Shown here one piece after another: positions 24,187 to 33,695 of a DNA stretch of 64,000 bases. Numbering within the stretch: position 1 is the first letter of the stretch; each line of letters opens with the position of its first letter. The stretch is from Streptomyces luomodiensis (GTDB lineage Bacteria; Actinomycetota; Actinomycetes; Streptomycetales; Streptomycetaceae): positions 7,936,001 to 8,000,000 of the forward strand of contig NZ_CP117522.1 of NCBI RefSeq assembly GCF_031679605.1, read 5' to 3'. The translations under genes were made by a program, and so were the position numbers. Below the pieces are notes generated by a model. It ran no database searches, was not told where the DNA came from, and worked only from the letters and a program-made list of their open reading frames with translations.

Positions 24187-26394
24187 CTACGCCTCGGCGG
24201 CGACGCGTTCGCGCATCCGCTCGGCCAGCTGATGGGGCATCGGCTCATGCCGGGCGTAGGAGCGGCTGAACCGTCCCGTGCCATGCGACAGCGATCGCAG
24301 ATCAACCGCGTACCGACCGATCTCGATCTCCGGCACATCCGCCTTGATCAAGGTCTGTCCGCGGCCGGACTGTTCGGTGCCGACGACCCGGCCGCGCCGC
24401 CCGGACAGATCGCTCATCACGGCGCCGACGTAGTCGTCCGAGATCAGCACGCCCAGCTCCACCACCGGTTCCAGCAGGTCGATCCGGACGTCGGCGGCCG
24501 CCTCGCGCAGCGCGAGCGCACCCGCCGTCTGGAAGGCCGCGTCGGAGGAGTCCACCGAATGCGCCTTGCCGTCCAGCAGCGTGACCCGCACGTCGACCAG
24601 CGGGTAGCCGGCGGCGACGCCGCGCGCCGCCTGGCCGCGCACGCCCTTCTCGACGGACGGGATGAACTGCCGGGGCACCGCGCCACCGACGACCTTGTCC
24701 ACGAACTCGATGCCCGAGCCCTCCGGCAGCGGCTCGACCTCGATCTCGCAGATCGCGTACTGACCGTGCCCTCCCGACTGCTTGACGTGACGGCCGCGCC
24801 CGGCGGACTTCGCCGCGAAGGTCTCGCGCAGCGAGACCTTGTACGGCACCGCGTCCACCTGGACGCCGTACCGGCTGCGCAGCCGCTCCAGCGCCACGTC
24901 CATATGCGCCTCGCCCAGGCACCACAGCACCACCTGGTGGGTGTCCGGATTCTGCTCCAGGCGCATCGTCGGGTCCTCGGCGACCAGCCGGGACAGGCCC
25001 AGCGACAGCTTGTCCTCGTCCGGTTTGCTGTGCGCCTGGATGGCCACCGGCAGCAGCGGATCGGGCATCTGCCAGGGCTCCATGAGGAGCGGCTGGTTCT
25101 TGGCCGAGAGCGTGTCCCCGGTCTCGGCGCGGGTCAGTTTGGCCACGCACGCCAGATCGCCCGCGATGGCCTGGGCGAGGGTGCGCTGCTGCCTGCCGAA
25201 CGGCGTGGACAGGGCGCCGACCCGCTCGTCCACATCGTGGTCCTCATGACCGCGGTCCTCCAGACCGTGTCCGGACACATGCACGGTCTCGTCGGGGCGG
25301 AGCGTGCCGGAGAAGACCCGCACCAGCGAGATCCGGCCGACATACGGGTCGGAGGAGGTCTTGACGACCTCGGCGGCCAGCGGACCGTCCGGATCGCACA
25401 CCAGCGGCGGGCGCGGCGCGCCCTGCGGGGTGGTGACGGCGGGCGCCTCGCGCTCCAGCGGGGTGGGGAAGCCGCCGGTCATCAGATCGAGCAGTTCGGT
25501 GGTGCCCAGGCCCTGTTTGGACCCCTCGGCGGCGGGCGCCGCCGCGAGGACGGGGTGGAAGCTGCCGCGTGCGACGGCCTTCTCCAGGTCCTCGATCAGC
25601 GTCTTGACGTCGATCTCCTCGCCACCGAGGTAGCGGTCCATGAGGGTCTCGTCCTCGCTCTCGGCGATGATCCCCTCGATGAGCCGGCCGCGGGCCTCCT
25701 CGATCAGCGGCAGCTGGTCCTCCCGGGGCGGCGATTCGGTGCGCACCCCAGAGGAGTAGTCGAAGACCCGCTGGGTGAGCAGTCCGATGAGCCCGGTCAC
25801 GGGGGCGTGCCCGTCCGGCCCCGGCGCGCCCCGCAGCGGCAGGTACAGCGGCAGCACGGCGTCGGGGTCGTCGCCGCCGAAGCTCTCCCGGCACAGTTCG
25901 GTCATCTCCTCGAAGCCGGCGCGGGCCGCCTCCAGGTGTGTGATCACGATGGCGCGCGGCATCCCGACCGCGGCGCACTCGTCCCAGACCATGCGGGTGG
26001 CCCCGGTGATGCCCAGGGCGTCCTGGGCGGCCGAGACGACGAAAAGGGCCGCGTCCGCCGCTCGCAGACCGGCCCTGAGTTCCCCGACGAAATCGGCGTA
26101 GCCCGGGGTGTCCAGGAGATTGATCTTGATCCCGTCCCATTCGACGGGGACCAGGGACAGCTGGATCGAACGTTGCTGCCGGTGTTCGATCTCGTCGTGG
26201 TCCGAGAGGCAGCCGCCGTCCTCGACCCTGCCCGCCCGGTTGACCGCGCCCGTCGCCAGCGCGAGGGCCTCCACCAGCGTCGTCTTTCCGGTCCCGCTGT
26301 GGCCGACCAGAACCACATTCCGCAGGGAGCTGGGCCGGTCGGCCGCCACTGCCCTTCCGGCGGCCCCTGGGTGTGTACTCGTCTTGTCGCCCAT
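24187..26394 (-). CDS. Elongation factor G-like protein (EF-G2 type)
   Basis: 735 residues from the ATG at 26394, supported by GGGAGGCGA. EF-G architecture: GTPase domain with G1 GHSGTGKT (31-38) and G3 DTPG (95-98), then domains II-V. The G4 motif, NKxD in EF-G, is THLE here (152-155), so guanine recognition is probably altered. Domain IV is present, as in MKQSGG-like HVKQSGGHGQYA. The M. smegmatis EF-G2 is reported, from memory, to lack ribosome-dependent GTPase activity; this protein may likewise have a specialised role and not replace EF-G. The canonical fusA is not in this window. Confidence 0.88.
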   Translation of the reverse strand: MGDKTSTHPGAAGRAVAADRPSSLRNVVLVGHSGTGKTTLVEALALATGAVNRAGRVEDGGCLSDHDEIEHRQQRSIQLSLVPVEWDGIKINLLDTPGYADFVGELRAGLRAADAALFVVSAAQDALGITGATRMVWDECAAVGMPRAIVITHLEAARAGFEEMTELCRESFGGDDPDAVLPLYLPLRGAPGPDGHAPVTGLIGLLTQRVFDYSSGVRTESPPREDQLPLIEEARGRLIEGIIAESEDETLMDRYLGGEEIDVKTLIEDLEKAVARGSFHPVLAAAPAAEGSKQGLGTTELLDLMTGGFPTPLEREAPAVTTPQGAPRPPLVCDPDGPLAAEVVKTSSDPYVGRISLVRVFSGTLRPDETVHVSGHGLEDRGHEDHDVDERVGALSTPFGRQQRTLAQAIAGDLACVAKLTRAETGDTLSAKNQPLLMEPWQMPDPLLPVAIQAHSKPDEDKLSLGLSRLVAEDPTMRLEQNPDTHQVVLWCLGEAHMDVALERLRSRYGVQVDAVPYKVSLRETFAAKSAGRGRHVKQSGGHGQYAICEIEVEPLPEGSGIEFVDKVVGGAVPRQFIPSVEKGVRGQAARGVAAGYPLVDVRVTLLDGKAHSVDSSDAAFQTAGALALREAAADVRIDLLEPVVELGVLISDDYVGAVMSDLSGRRGRVVGTEQSGRGQTLIKADVPEIEIGRYAVDLRSLSHGTGRFSRSYARHEPMPHQLAERMRERVAAEA

Positions 26395-26600
26395 GTGTCT
26401 CGCCTCCCGGTCGACACCTTGCGATACTTCGAGCTTTCCACCGCCGTAACGGTGCGTCCATACGTCGCACATCCGGCCGTACCACGCATGGGGCCCCGAA
26501 GCTGTCCGACAGGTGCACGGCGGCCCACCCGGGCGTGGCTACGATGGGCGCGCCGGTGGCCCCTTGACCATCCGGCCCGTTTCGACCCCCCGGGAAGGTC

Positions 26601-27269
26601 ATGCTGAACAAGTACGCGCGTGCGTTCTTCACGCGTGTTCTCACACCGTTCGCCGCCCTGCTCATCCGCCTCGGGGTCAGCCCCGACGTGGTGACCCTCA
26701 CCGGCACCGCCGGCGTCTGCGCGGGCGCACTGGTCTTCTATCCCCGGGGGGAGTTCTTCTGGGGCACGGTCGTCATCACGCTGTTCGTCTTCTCCGACCT
26801 GGTCGACGGCAACATGGCGCGGCAGCTGGGGCGCTCCAGCCGCTGGGGCGCGTTCCTGGACTCCACGCTGGACCGGGTCGCGGACGGCGCGATCTTCGGC
26901 GGTCTGGCGTTGTGGTACGCGGGCCGGGGGGACGACAATGTCCTGTGTGCGGTGACGATCTTCTGCCTCGCCAGCGGCCAGGTGGTCTCGTACACCAAGG
27001 CCCGCGGTGAGAGCATCGGGCTCCCGGTGAACGTCAACGGGCTGGTGGAGCGCGCCGAGCGACTGGTGATCTCGCTGGTGGCCTGCGGCTTCTCGGGTCT
27101 GCACGCGTTCGGCGTGCCGCATATCGACATCCTGCTCCCGATCGCGCTGTGGATCGTGGCCGTCGGCAGCGCGGTGACCCTCGTCCAGCGGGTGGTGACC
27201 GTGCGCCGGGAGGCCGCCGAGGCGGAGGCCGAGGAGCGGACGGTGCCCCAGGGGGGCGAGACGCGGTGA
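26601..27269 (+). CDS. pgsA: Phosphatidylinositol phosphate synthase (CDP-alcohol phosphotransferase)
   Basis: A 222-residue membrane protein with about six helices. The CDP-alcohol phosphotransferase signature D-x2-D-G-x2-A-R-x8-G-x3-D-x3-D is complete in SDLVDGNMARQ...GAFLDSTLDRVAD, whose Asp residues bind metal and CDP-diacylglycerol. In actinobacteria the enzyme joins inositol 3-phosphate to CDP-diacylglycerol. Its position as first gene of an overlapping operon with the PIM acyltransferase and PimA makes this role far more likely than phosphatidylglycerol-phosphate synthesis. The stop overlaps the next start (GTGA). Confidence 0.92.
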   Translation: MLNKYARAFFTRVLTPFAALLIRLGVSPDVVTLTGTAGVCAGALVFYPRGEFFWGTVVITLFVFSDLVDGNMARQLGRSSRWGAFLDSTLDRVADGAIFGGLALWYAGRGDDNVLCAVTIFCLASGQVVSYTKARGESIGLPVNVNGLVERAERLVISLVACGFSGLHAFGVPHIDILLPIALWIVAVGSAVTLVQRVVTVRREAAEAEAEERTVPQGGETR

Positions 27270-28201
27270 GGGACAGGCTGACCGACGCGCTGTACGGGCT
27301 CGGCTGGAGCACGGTCAAGAAGCTCCCGGAGCCGGTCGCGGCGCGCCTCGGTCAGCGCATCGCCGACCAGACGTGGAAGCGGCGCGGCAAGGGCGTGCTG
27401 CGTCTGGAGGCCAATCTGGCGCGGGTGGTCCCGGACGCCTCGGCGCGGCGGCTCGCGGAGCTGTCCCGGGCGGGCATGCGCTCGTACCTGCGCTACTGGA
27501 TGGAGTCCTTCCGGCTGCCGGTGTGGAGCCCGGAGCGCATCGGGGGCGGCTTCGACGTCAAGGACGTGCACCATCTGGTGGACGGCCTCGCCGCGGGCCG
27601 GGGCGTGATCCTCGCGCTGCCGCACATGGGCAACTACGACCTCGCCGGGGCCTGGGTGACCACGCATCTGAAGGTGCCCTTCACCACGGTCGCCGAGCGG
27701 CTGAAGCCGGAGTCGCTGTACGACCGGTTCGTGGCCTACCGCGAGGGGCTGGGCATGGAGGTGCTGCCGCACCAGGGCGGGAGCGCCTTCGGGACGCTGG
27801 CCCGGCGGCTGCGCTCGGGCGGTCTGGTGTGCCTGGTCGCCGACCGGGATCTGTCGGCCTCCGGGGTGGAGGTGTCGTTCTTCGGCGAGCGGGCGAAGAT
27901 GCCGGCCGGGCCCGCCGCGCTCGCCCTCCAGACCGGTGCCCTGCTGCTGCCGGTGACCCTCTGGTACGACGAGTCGCCGGTGATGCGCGGCCGGGTGCAT
28001 CCGCCGGTCGAGGTGCCCGCGGACGGGAACCGCGCGGAGCGGATCGCCGTCATGACCCAGGAGGTGGCCGACGCCTTCGCCTCCGGGATCGCCGAGCACC
28101 CGGAGGACTGGCACATGCTGCAACGGCTGTGGCTCGCGGACCTGGAGCACGGATCCGGACGTCCGGGACGTCCTGGACCCTCCCGAATGGAGAAGCCGTG
28201 A
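27266..28201 (+). CDS. Phosphatidylinositol mannoside acyltransferase
   Basis: 311 residues from the GTG at 27266 that overlaps the pgsA stop; GGGGGGCGAG precedes it. It belongs to the LpxL/HtrB-like acyltransferases: LALPHMGNYDLAGAWV carries the catalytic His-x4-Asp. In mycobacteria the enzyme (PatA) acylates the mannose of PIM. It attaches to the inner leaflet of the membrane. The stop overlaps the start of pimA. Confidence 0.92.
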   Translation: MRDRLTDALYGLGWSTVKKLPEPVAARLGQRIADQTWKRRGKGVLRLEANLARVVPDASARRLAELSRAGMRSYLRYWMESFRLPVWSPERIGGGFDVKDVHHLVDGLAAGRGVILALPHMGNYDLAGAWVTTHLKVPFTTVAERLKPESLYDRFVAYREGLGMEVLPHQGGSAFGTLARRLRSGGLVCLVADRDLSASGVEVSFFGERAKMPAGPAALALQTGALLLPVTLWYDESPVMRGRVHPPVEVPADGNRAERIAVMTQEVADAFASGIAEHPEDWHMLQRLWLADLEHGSGRPGRPGPSRMEKP

Positions 28202-29358
28202 GGATCGGGATCGTCTGCCCGTACTCCTGGGACGTCCCCGGCGGTGTCCAGTTCCACATCCGCGATCTGGCCGACCACCTGATCCGGCGCGGCCACCAGG
28301 TCTCCGTGCTGGCCCCGGCGGACGACGAGACGCCGCTGCCGCCGTACGTGGTCTCCGCCGGGCGCGCCGTGCCGGTGCCCTACAACGGCTCGGTGGCCCG
28401 GCTGAACTTCGGCTTCCTGTCGGCCGCGCGGGTGCGCCGCTGGCTGCACGACGGCGCCTTCGACGTGATCCACATCCACGAGCCCACCTCGCCCTCCCTG
28501 GGGCTGCTGGCCTGCTGGGCGGCCCAGGGGCCGATCGTCGCGACGTTCCACACCTCCAATCCGCGCTCCCGGGCCATGATCGCCGCCTATCCGATCCTCC
28601 AGCCGGCGCTGGAGAAGATCAGCGCGCGCATCGCGGTCAGCGAGTACGCGCGGCGGACGCTGGTGGAGCACCTCGGCGGTGACGCGGTCGTCATCCCCAA
28701 CGGCGTCGATGTGGACTTCTTCGCCGACGCCGAGCCGAAGGAGGAGTGGCAGGGGGACACGATCGGCTTCATCGGCCGGATCGATGAGCCCCGTAAGGGG
28801 CTGCCGGTGCTGATGCGCGCCCTGCCGAAGATCTTCCAGGCCCGGCCGGGGGCACGGCTGCTGGTCGCCGGGCGCGGCGACGAGGAGGAGGCCGTGGCCG
28901 GTCTGCCGGGGCCGCTGCGGGAGCGCGTCGAGTTCCTGGGGATGGTCAGCGACGAGGACAAGGCGCGGCTGCTGCGCAGCGTGGATGTCTACGTCGCGCC
29001 CAATACGGGCGGCGAGAGTTTCGGCATCATCCTCGTCGAGGCGATGTCGGCGGGCGCCGCGGTCCTCGCCAGCGACCTGGACGCGTTCGCGCAGGTGCTG
29101 GACGGGGGAGCGGCGGGTGAGCTGTTCGCCAACGAGGACGCCGACGCCCTGGCGGCGGCCGCGGTGCGGCTGCTGGGCAACCAGGAGCGGCTGGCCGAGC
29201 TGCGCGAGCGGGGCAGCCGGCACGTACGGCGCTTCGACTGGTCGACGGTCGGGGCGGACATCCTCGCGGTCTACGAGACGGTGACGGACGGGGCGGCGTC
29301 CGTGGCCGCCGACGAGCGCACGCGGCTGTGGACGCGTCTGGGGCTCGCCCGGGACTAG
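28198..29358 (+). CDS. pimA: Phosphatidylinositol alpha-mannosyltransferase PimA
   Basis: 386 residues, GT4-family GT-B fold. The N-terminus IGIVCPYSWDVPGGVQFHI is the GDP-mannose/PI-binding beta-alpha start typical of PimA, followed by HIHEPTSPS and, in the second Rossmann domain, GFIGRIDEPRKGLPVLMRAL and GGESFGIILVEAM with the catalytic Glu. It transfers the first mannose from GDP-mannose to phosphatidylinositol on the cytoplasmic face. Third gene of the coupled operon. Confidence 0.94.
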   Translation: MRIGIVCPYSWDVPGGVQFHIRDLADHLIRRGHQVSVLAPADDETPLPPYVVSAGRAVPVPYNGSVARLNFGFLSAARVRRWLHDGAFDVIHIHEPTSPSLGLLACWAAQGPIVATFHTSNPRSRAMIAAYPILQPALEKISARIAVSEYARRTLVEHLGGDAVVIPNGVDVDFFADAEPKEEWQGDTIGFIGRIDEPRKGLPVLMRALPKIFQARPGARLLVAGRGDEEEAVAGLPGPLRERVEFLGMVSDEDKARLLRSVDVYVAPNTGGESFGIILVEAMSAGAAVLASDLDAFAQVLDGGAAGELFANEDADALAAAAVRLLGNQERLAELRERGSRHVRRFDWSTVGADILAVYETVTDGAASVAADERTRLWTRLGLARD

Positions 29359-29387
29359 CCGAATGACGCGTCTGGGGCCGGCGGCCT

Positions 29388-29535
29388 GCGCCGGGACCGG
29401 CCGGACGCTCCGGGGCTCGCGTCGGGACCGGCCGGATGCCCCGGGGGCGTCGCGTGGGACCGCCGGGCCCCGGGGCCCGTGCCGGGACTGGCGGGAGTTC
29501 CCGGACGGGGCGCTGCGCGGGACCGCCGGGGTCTC
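29388..29535. repeat. Degenerate direct repeats after pimA
   Basis: Four to five imperfect units of roughly 27-33 bases share a GCG(C/T)CGGGACCG(G)CCGG core and lie in the 282-base gap between pimA and the LemA-like gene. No gene is visible there. The units could form alternative GC hairpins and serve as a transcript end, or represent decayed tandem duplication. Confidence 0.5.
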
Positions 29536-29640
29536 GCGCGGTGGGGCCGGACCACCGTGCCGTACGCGGCCGTGCCGAGCCGCCGCGGCTCAGGGCTTCG
29601 CCCCGTCCGGCGGGCGCGGCAGGCGGTAGCGTGGCGGGCC

Positions 29641-30219
29641 GTGAGCACCTTGATCTGGATCGCGGTGGCCCTGGTCGTCATCGCCGTCTATCTGAGCTGG
29701 ACCGCCGGGCGTCTCGACCGGCTGCACAGCCGTCTGGACGCGGCGCGGGCCGCCCTCGACGCACAGCTGCTGCGGCGTGCCTCCGTCGCGCAGGAGCTGG
29801 CCACCGCCGGAGTGCTCGACCCGGCCGCCTCGATGGTGCTGTACCAGGCCGCGCACGCCGCCCGGCAGGCCGAGGAGGAGCACCGCGAGGTCGCCGAGAG
29901 CGAGCTGAGCCAGGCGCTGCGGGCCGTCTTCGAGGACGGCGCACAGGCCGAGGCGGTACGGCAGGCGCCGGGCGGTGAGGACGCGCTGGGGGAGCTCACG
30001 GAGGCGGTAAGGCGGGTGCCGATGGCCCGGCGGTTCCACAACGACGCGGTGCGCGCGGCGCGGGCGCTGCGCCGCCATCGCACGGTGCGCTGGTTCCGGC
30101 TGGCCGGCCACGCGCCCTTTCCGCTCGCCTTCGAGATGGACGACGAGCCCCCGCCGGCCCTCGGGCGGGTGCCGGACACCGAGGAGCCCGAGCGCGGAGG
30201 CGAGCCGCACACCGACTGA
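29641..30219 (+). CDS. Single-pass membrane protein with LemA-like N-terminus
   Basis: 192 residues from the GTG at 29641; TAGCGT lies 14 bases upstream and suggests a leaderless mRNA. An N-terminal transmembrane helix (residues 2-19, LIWIAVALVVIAVYLSW) is followed by a long alpha-helical domain: LDRLHSRLDAARAALDAQLLRR resembles the LemA pattern in which the helix after the anchor ends in a double Arg. The C-terminal part is also helical, then acidic. No established function. Confidence 0.65.
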   Translation: MSTLIWIAVALVVIAVYLSWTAGRLDRLHSRLDAARAALDAQLLRRASVAQELATAGVLDPAASMVLYQAAHAARQAEEEHREVAESELSQALRAVFEDGAQAEAVRQAPGGEDALGELTEAVRRVPMARRFHNDAVRAARALRRHRTVRWFRLAGHAPFPLAFEMDDEPPPALGRVPDTEEPERGGEPHTD

Positions 30220-30483
30220 AGCGTCCCCGGACCCTGGCGCCTTGCATGCCTGCGTGCCTTCCGCGCCTGTGTGCCTTCCGTGCTTTCCGCGCGCCGGGGA
30301 GGTCCGGGGCGCTTCGAGCCACAGGCCTCCGATTGGCCCTTGCCGCGCCGTGCCCGGACCCGCTTTTGTCATTCGTGTAACACACACGCTTGAGACCTGG
30401 ACCAGATGGCCGGGTCATGTACCGGCATCGAACAGCCCTACGATGGGTTCATCGCACTTTTCATCACCGAGTGAGGTCAAACC

Positions 30484-31404
30484 GTGTCCATCACGCCCGC
30501 CAGCACGTCCAACTCCGAGGCCCCCGCGACTGGCACCGCCCGCGTCAAGCGCGGTATGGCCGAGCAGCTCAAGGGTGGCGTGATCATGGACGTCGTCACC
30601 CCCGAGCAGGCCAAGGTCGCCGAGGACGCCGGTGCCGTCGCGGTCATGGCCCTGGAGCGGGTGCCCGCCGACATCCGTAAGGACGGCGGCGTGGCCCGGA
30701 TGTCCGACCCGGACATGATCGAGGGCATCATCAACGCCGTCTCCATCCCGGTCATGGCGAAGTCGCGGATCGGCCACTTCGTCGAGGCCCAGGTGCTCCA
30801 GTCGCTCGGCGTCGACTACATCGACGAGTCCGAGGTCCTCACCCCCGCCGACGAGGTCAACCACAGCGACAAGTGGTCCTTCACCACCCCGTTCGTCTGC
30901 GGCGCCACCAACCTGGGCGAGGCGCTGCGCCGGATCGCCGAGGGCGCGGCGATGATCCGTTCCAAGGGCGAGGCCGGTACCGGCAACGTGGTCGAGGCGG
31001 TGCGCCACCTGCGTCAGATCAAGGGCGAGATCGCCCGGCTGCGCGGTCTGGACAACCACGAGCTCTACGCCGCCGCCAAGGAGATCCGCGCCCCGTACGA
31101 GCTGGTCGCCGAGGTCGCGCAGACCGGCAAGCTGCCGGTCGTGCTGTTCTCCGCCGGCGGTGTCGCCACCCCGGCCGACGCCGCGCTGATGCGCCAGCTC
31201 GGCGCCGAGGGCGTGTTCGTGGGCTCCGGCATCTTCAAGTCGGGCGACCCGGCCAAGCGCGCCGCCGCGATCGTGAAGGCCACCACCTTCTACGACGACC
31301 CCAAGGTCATCGCGGACGCGTCCCGGAACCTCGGCGAGGCCATGGTCGGCATCAACTGCGACACCCTCCCCGAGTCCGAGCGGTACGCCAGCCGCGGCTG
31401 GTAA
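30484..31404 (+). CDS. pdxS: Pyridoxal 5'-phosphate synthase lyase subunit PdxS
   Basis: A 306-residue TIM-barrel enzyme. Substrate-binding lysines sit in [13 protein letters not shown] and [13 protein letters not shown], and the phosphate site is in [17 protein letters not shown] and [12 protein letters not shown]. With PdxT it makes PLP from ribose 5-phosphate, glyceraldehyde 3-phosphate and ammonia, so the organism uses the DXP-independent vitamin B6 route. The GTG start is preceded by GAGGT. A -10-like TACGAT lies at 30439-30444. Confidence 0.98.
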   Translation: MSITPASTSNSEAPATGTARVKRGMAEQLKGGVIMDVVTPEQAKVAEDAGAVAVMALERVPADIRKDGGVARMSDPDMIEGIINAVSIPVMAKSRIGHFVEAQVLQSLGVDYIDESEVLTPADEVNHSDKWSFTTPFVCGATNLGEALRRIAEGAAMIRSKGEAGTGNVVEAVRHLRQIKGEIARLRGLDNHELYAAAKEIRAPYELVAEVAQTGKLPVVLFSAGGVATPADAALMRQLGAEGVFVGSGIFKSGDPAKRAAAIVKATTFYDDPKVIADASRNLGEAMVGINCDTLPESERYASRGW

Positions 31405-31427
31405 CCGGCGCCCGCACGGCACCACCT

Positions 31428-31467
31428 GGCACCACGCGTCCCGGCGTCCGGCCCGGCGCGTGGTGCC
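31428..31467 (+). terminator. Hairpin between pdxS and pdxT
   Basis: GGCACCACGCG (31428-31438) pairs perfectly with CGCGTGGTGCC (31457-31467). It lies between two genes of one pathway and so may be an attenuating or partial terminator that lowers PdxT relative to PdxS, or an mRNA stabiliser. Confidence 0.45.
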
Positions 31468-31494
31468 CCTGACGTCCGAGAGGTCTTCGCTTCC

Positions 31495-32103
31495 GTGACT
31501 ACGTCGTCCACGTCCACCTCCGCCCCCGTGATCGGTGTGCTCGCCCTCCAGGGCGACGTACGCGAACATCTCGCCGCGCTCACCGCGGCCGGGGCCACGG
31601 CCCGGCAGATCCGCCGTCCCGAGGAGCTCGCCGAGATCGCCGGCCTGGTGATCCCCGGCGGCGAGTCGACCACCATGTCCAAACTCGCGGTCGTCTTCGG
31701 GCTGCTGGAGCCGCTGCGCGAGCGGGTCCGGGCCGGACTGCCGGTGTACGGTACCTGCGCGGGCATGATCATGCTCGCGGACAAGATCCTCGACGGCCGG
31801 GACGACCAGGAGACCATCGGCGGCATCGACATGATCGTGCGCCGTAACGCCTTCGGCCGTCAGAACGAGTCGTTCGAGGCCGAGATCGAGGTCCAGGGCA
31901 TCGAGGGCGGCCCGGTCGAGGGGGTCTTCATCCGCGCGCCGTGGGTCGAGTCCGTGGGCGGCGGTGCCGAGGTGCTCGCCACGTTCGACGGGCACACCGT
32001 CGCCGTCCGGCAGGGCAACGTCCTGGCCACCTCGTTCCACCCCGAGCTGACCGGCGACCACCGGGTGCACCAGCTCTTCGTGGAGATGGTGGGGCGCGCG
32101 TAG
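31495..32103 (+). CDS. pdxT: Pyridoxal 5'-phosphate synthase glutaminase subunit PdxT
   Basis: 202 residues, class I-type glutamine amidotransferase. [15 protein letters not shown] is the family start, GGESTT forms the oxyanion strand, [10 protein letters not shown] holds the nucleophile Cys, and SFHPELTGD holds the catalytic His and Glu. The annotated GTG at 31495 adds 11 Ser/Thr-rich residues before the conserved start; a GTG at 31528 is an alternative. It supplies ammonia to PdxS. Confidence 0.96.
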   Translation: MTTSSTSTSAPVIGVLALQGDVREHLAALTAAGATARQIRRPEELAEIAGLVIPGGESTTMSKLAVVFGLLEPLRERVRAGLPVYGTCAGMIMLADKILDGRDDQETIGGIDMIVRRNAFGRQNESFEAEIEVQGIEGGPVEGVFIRAPWVESVGGGAEVLATFDGHTVAVRQGNVLATSFHPELTGDHRVHQLFVEMVGRA

Positions 32104-32217
32104 CGCTCGGCCGAGGGTGGTGGGAGACGGGAGGGCAGTGCGCGCCACGGGCTGAGCCTGTCCCGGTAGGATCTCAGGCGTTCGTACAGCAATGGGTTAC
32201 GCGAAGGAGACAGGCGG

Positions 32218-32970
32218 ATGTCCGGCCACTCTAAATGGGCTACGACGAAGCACAAGAAGGCCGTGATCGATGCCAAGCGCGGCAAGCTCTTCGCGAAGCT
32301 GATCAAGAACATCGAGGTCGCGGCCCGGATGGGCGGTGCCGATCCGGAGGGCAACCCGACGCTCTTCGACGCCATCCAGAAGGCGAAGAAGCAGTCGGTT
32401 CCGAACAAGAACATCGACAGCGCGGTCAAGCGCGGTGCCGGTCTCGAGGCCGGTGGCGCCGAGTACGAGACGATCATGTACGAGGGCTACGGGCCCAACG
32501 GCGTGGCCGTGCTCATCGAGTGTCTGACCGACAACCGCAACCGCGCCGCCTCCGACGTCCGCGTCGCGATGACGCGCAACGGCGGTTCGATGGCCGACCC
32601 GGGCTCCGTGTCGTACCTCTTCAACCGTAAGGGCGTCGTCATCGTCCCCAAGGGCGAGCTCTCCGAGGACGACGTGCTGGGCGCGGTGCTGGACGCGGGC
32701 GCCGAGGAGGTCAATGACCTCGGTGAGTCCTTCGAGGTCATCAGCGAGGCCACCGACCTGGTCGCGGTCCGTACCGCGCTCCAGGACGCGGGCATCGACT
32801 ACGACTCGGCCGACGCCAACTTCGTGCCCACGATGCAGGTCCAGCTCGAGGAAGAGGCCGCGCGCAAGATCTTCAAGCTGATCGACGCACTCGAGGACAG
32901 CGACGACGTGCAGAACGTCTTCGCCAACTTCGACGTCTCCGACGAGGTCATGGCCAAGGTGGACGCCTGA
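32218..32970 (+). CDS. yebC: YebC/PmpR family regulator or translation factor
   Basis: A 250-residue three-domain protein beginning [20 protein letters not shown], the invariant family start, with [21 protein letters not shown] sequence in domain 2. The family was described as a DNA-binding regulator; recent work also links it to relief of ribosome stalling at proline runs. It lies just before ruvC, a common linkage (yebC-ruvC). GGAGACAGGCG precedes the ATG, and TAGGAT at 32167-32172 may be a -10 box. Confidence 0.95.
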   Translation: MSGHSKWATTKHKKAVIDAKRGKLFAKLIKNIEVAARMGGADPEGNPTLFDAIQKAKKQSVPNKNIDSAVKRGAGLEAGGAEYETIMYEGYGPNGVAVLIECLTDNRNRAASDVRVAMTRNGGSMADPGSVSYLFNRKGVVIVPKGELSEDDVLGAVLDAGAEEVNDLGESFEVISEATDLVAVRTALQDAGIDYDSADANFVPTMQVQLEEEAARKIFKLIDALEDSDDVQNVFANFDVSDEVMAKVDA

Positions 32971-33000
32971 CGCCCGATCGGCGCGGCGGCCGGCAACTGC

Positions 33001-33035
33001 GACGGGTCGGCGGGGCACCACCCCACCGGCCCGTC
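33001..33035 (+). terminator. Imperfect hairpin after yebC
   Basis: A 15-position stem (33001-33015 with 33021-33035) with one G-U and one mismatch and the loop CACCA, about 30 bases after the yebC stop. Confidence 0.5.
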
Positions 33036-33116
33036 GGCGTTGTCGGCCGGTGTTGTCGGCGGCAGCCGCTAGCCTGCCGGAACAGGTGACCGAAACCCGG
33101 TGAGGGGAGGGGCGCG

Positions 33117-33695
33117 GTGCGCGTGCTGGGCGTGGACCCGGGGCTGACCCGATGTGGCGTCGGTGTGGTCGAGGGGGTCGCGGGCCGCCCGCTGCGAATG
33201 CTCGGCGTCGGCGTCATACGGACCGGGGCGGACGCCGCGATCGGCGACCGGCTCGTCCTGATCGAGCGCGGCATCGAGGAGTGGCTGGATATCCACCGGC
33301 CCGAATGCGTCGCCGTGGAGCGGGTTTTCAGCCAGCACAATGTGCGCACCGTCATGGGCACCGCCCAGGCCAGTGCCGTCGCGATGCTGTGCGCGGCCCG
33401 CCGCGGGCTCCCGGTCGCGCTGCACACCCCCAGCGAGGTCAAGGCGGCCGTGACCGGCTCCGGGCGCGCCGACAAGGCGCAGGTCGGCTCGATGGTGACG
33501 CGGCTGCTGCGGCTGGACGCACCGCCCAAACCGGCCGACGCCGCCGACGCCCTGGCGCTCGCCATCTGCCATATCTGGCGGGCCCCCGCGACCAACCGCC
33601 TCCAGCAGGCCGTCGCCGCCCACCGCACCACGAGCACCGCACGCCCCTCGGGCACCACGAGCACCGTGCGCACCACGAAAGGCCGTATCTCATGA
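33117..33695 (+). CDS. ruvC: Holliday junction resolvase RuvC
   Basis: 192 residues. The acidic catalytic residues are visible in [10 protein letters not shown] (Asp), VAVERVF (Glu) and the [14 protein letters not shown] pair of Asp, giving the RNase H-like site that cuts Holliday junctions symmetrically. The C-terminus has a Thr/Ser/Arg-rich tail beyond the usual fold. GTG start; the stop overlaps the ruvA ATG in ATGA. Confidence 0.97.
   Translation: MRVLGVDPGLTRCGVGVVEGVAGRPLRMLGVGVIRTGADAAIGDRLVLIERGIEEWLDIHRPECVAVERVFSQHNVRTVMGTAQASAVAMLCAARRGLPVALHTPSEVKAAVTGSGRADKAQVGSMVTRLLRLDAPPKPADAADALALAICHIWRAPATNRLQQAVAAHRTTSTARPSGTTSTVRTTKGRIS

Noticed and set aside
24232..26607. A 791-codon plus-strand frame opposite the EF-G2-like gene
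   Set aside because: The minus strand encodes a full elongation-factor-like protein with recognisable motifs and ribosome site; the other frame has no motif.
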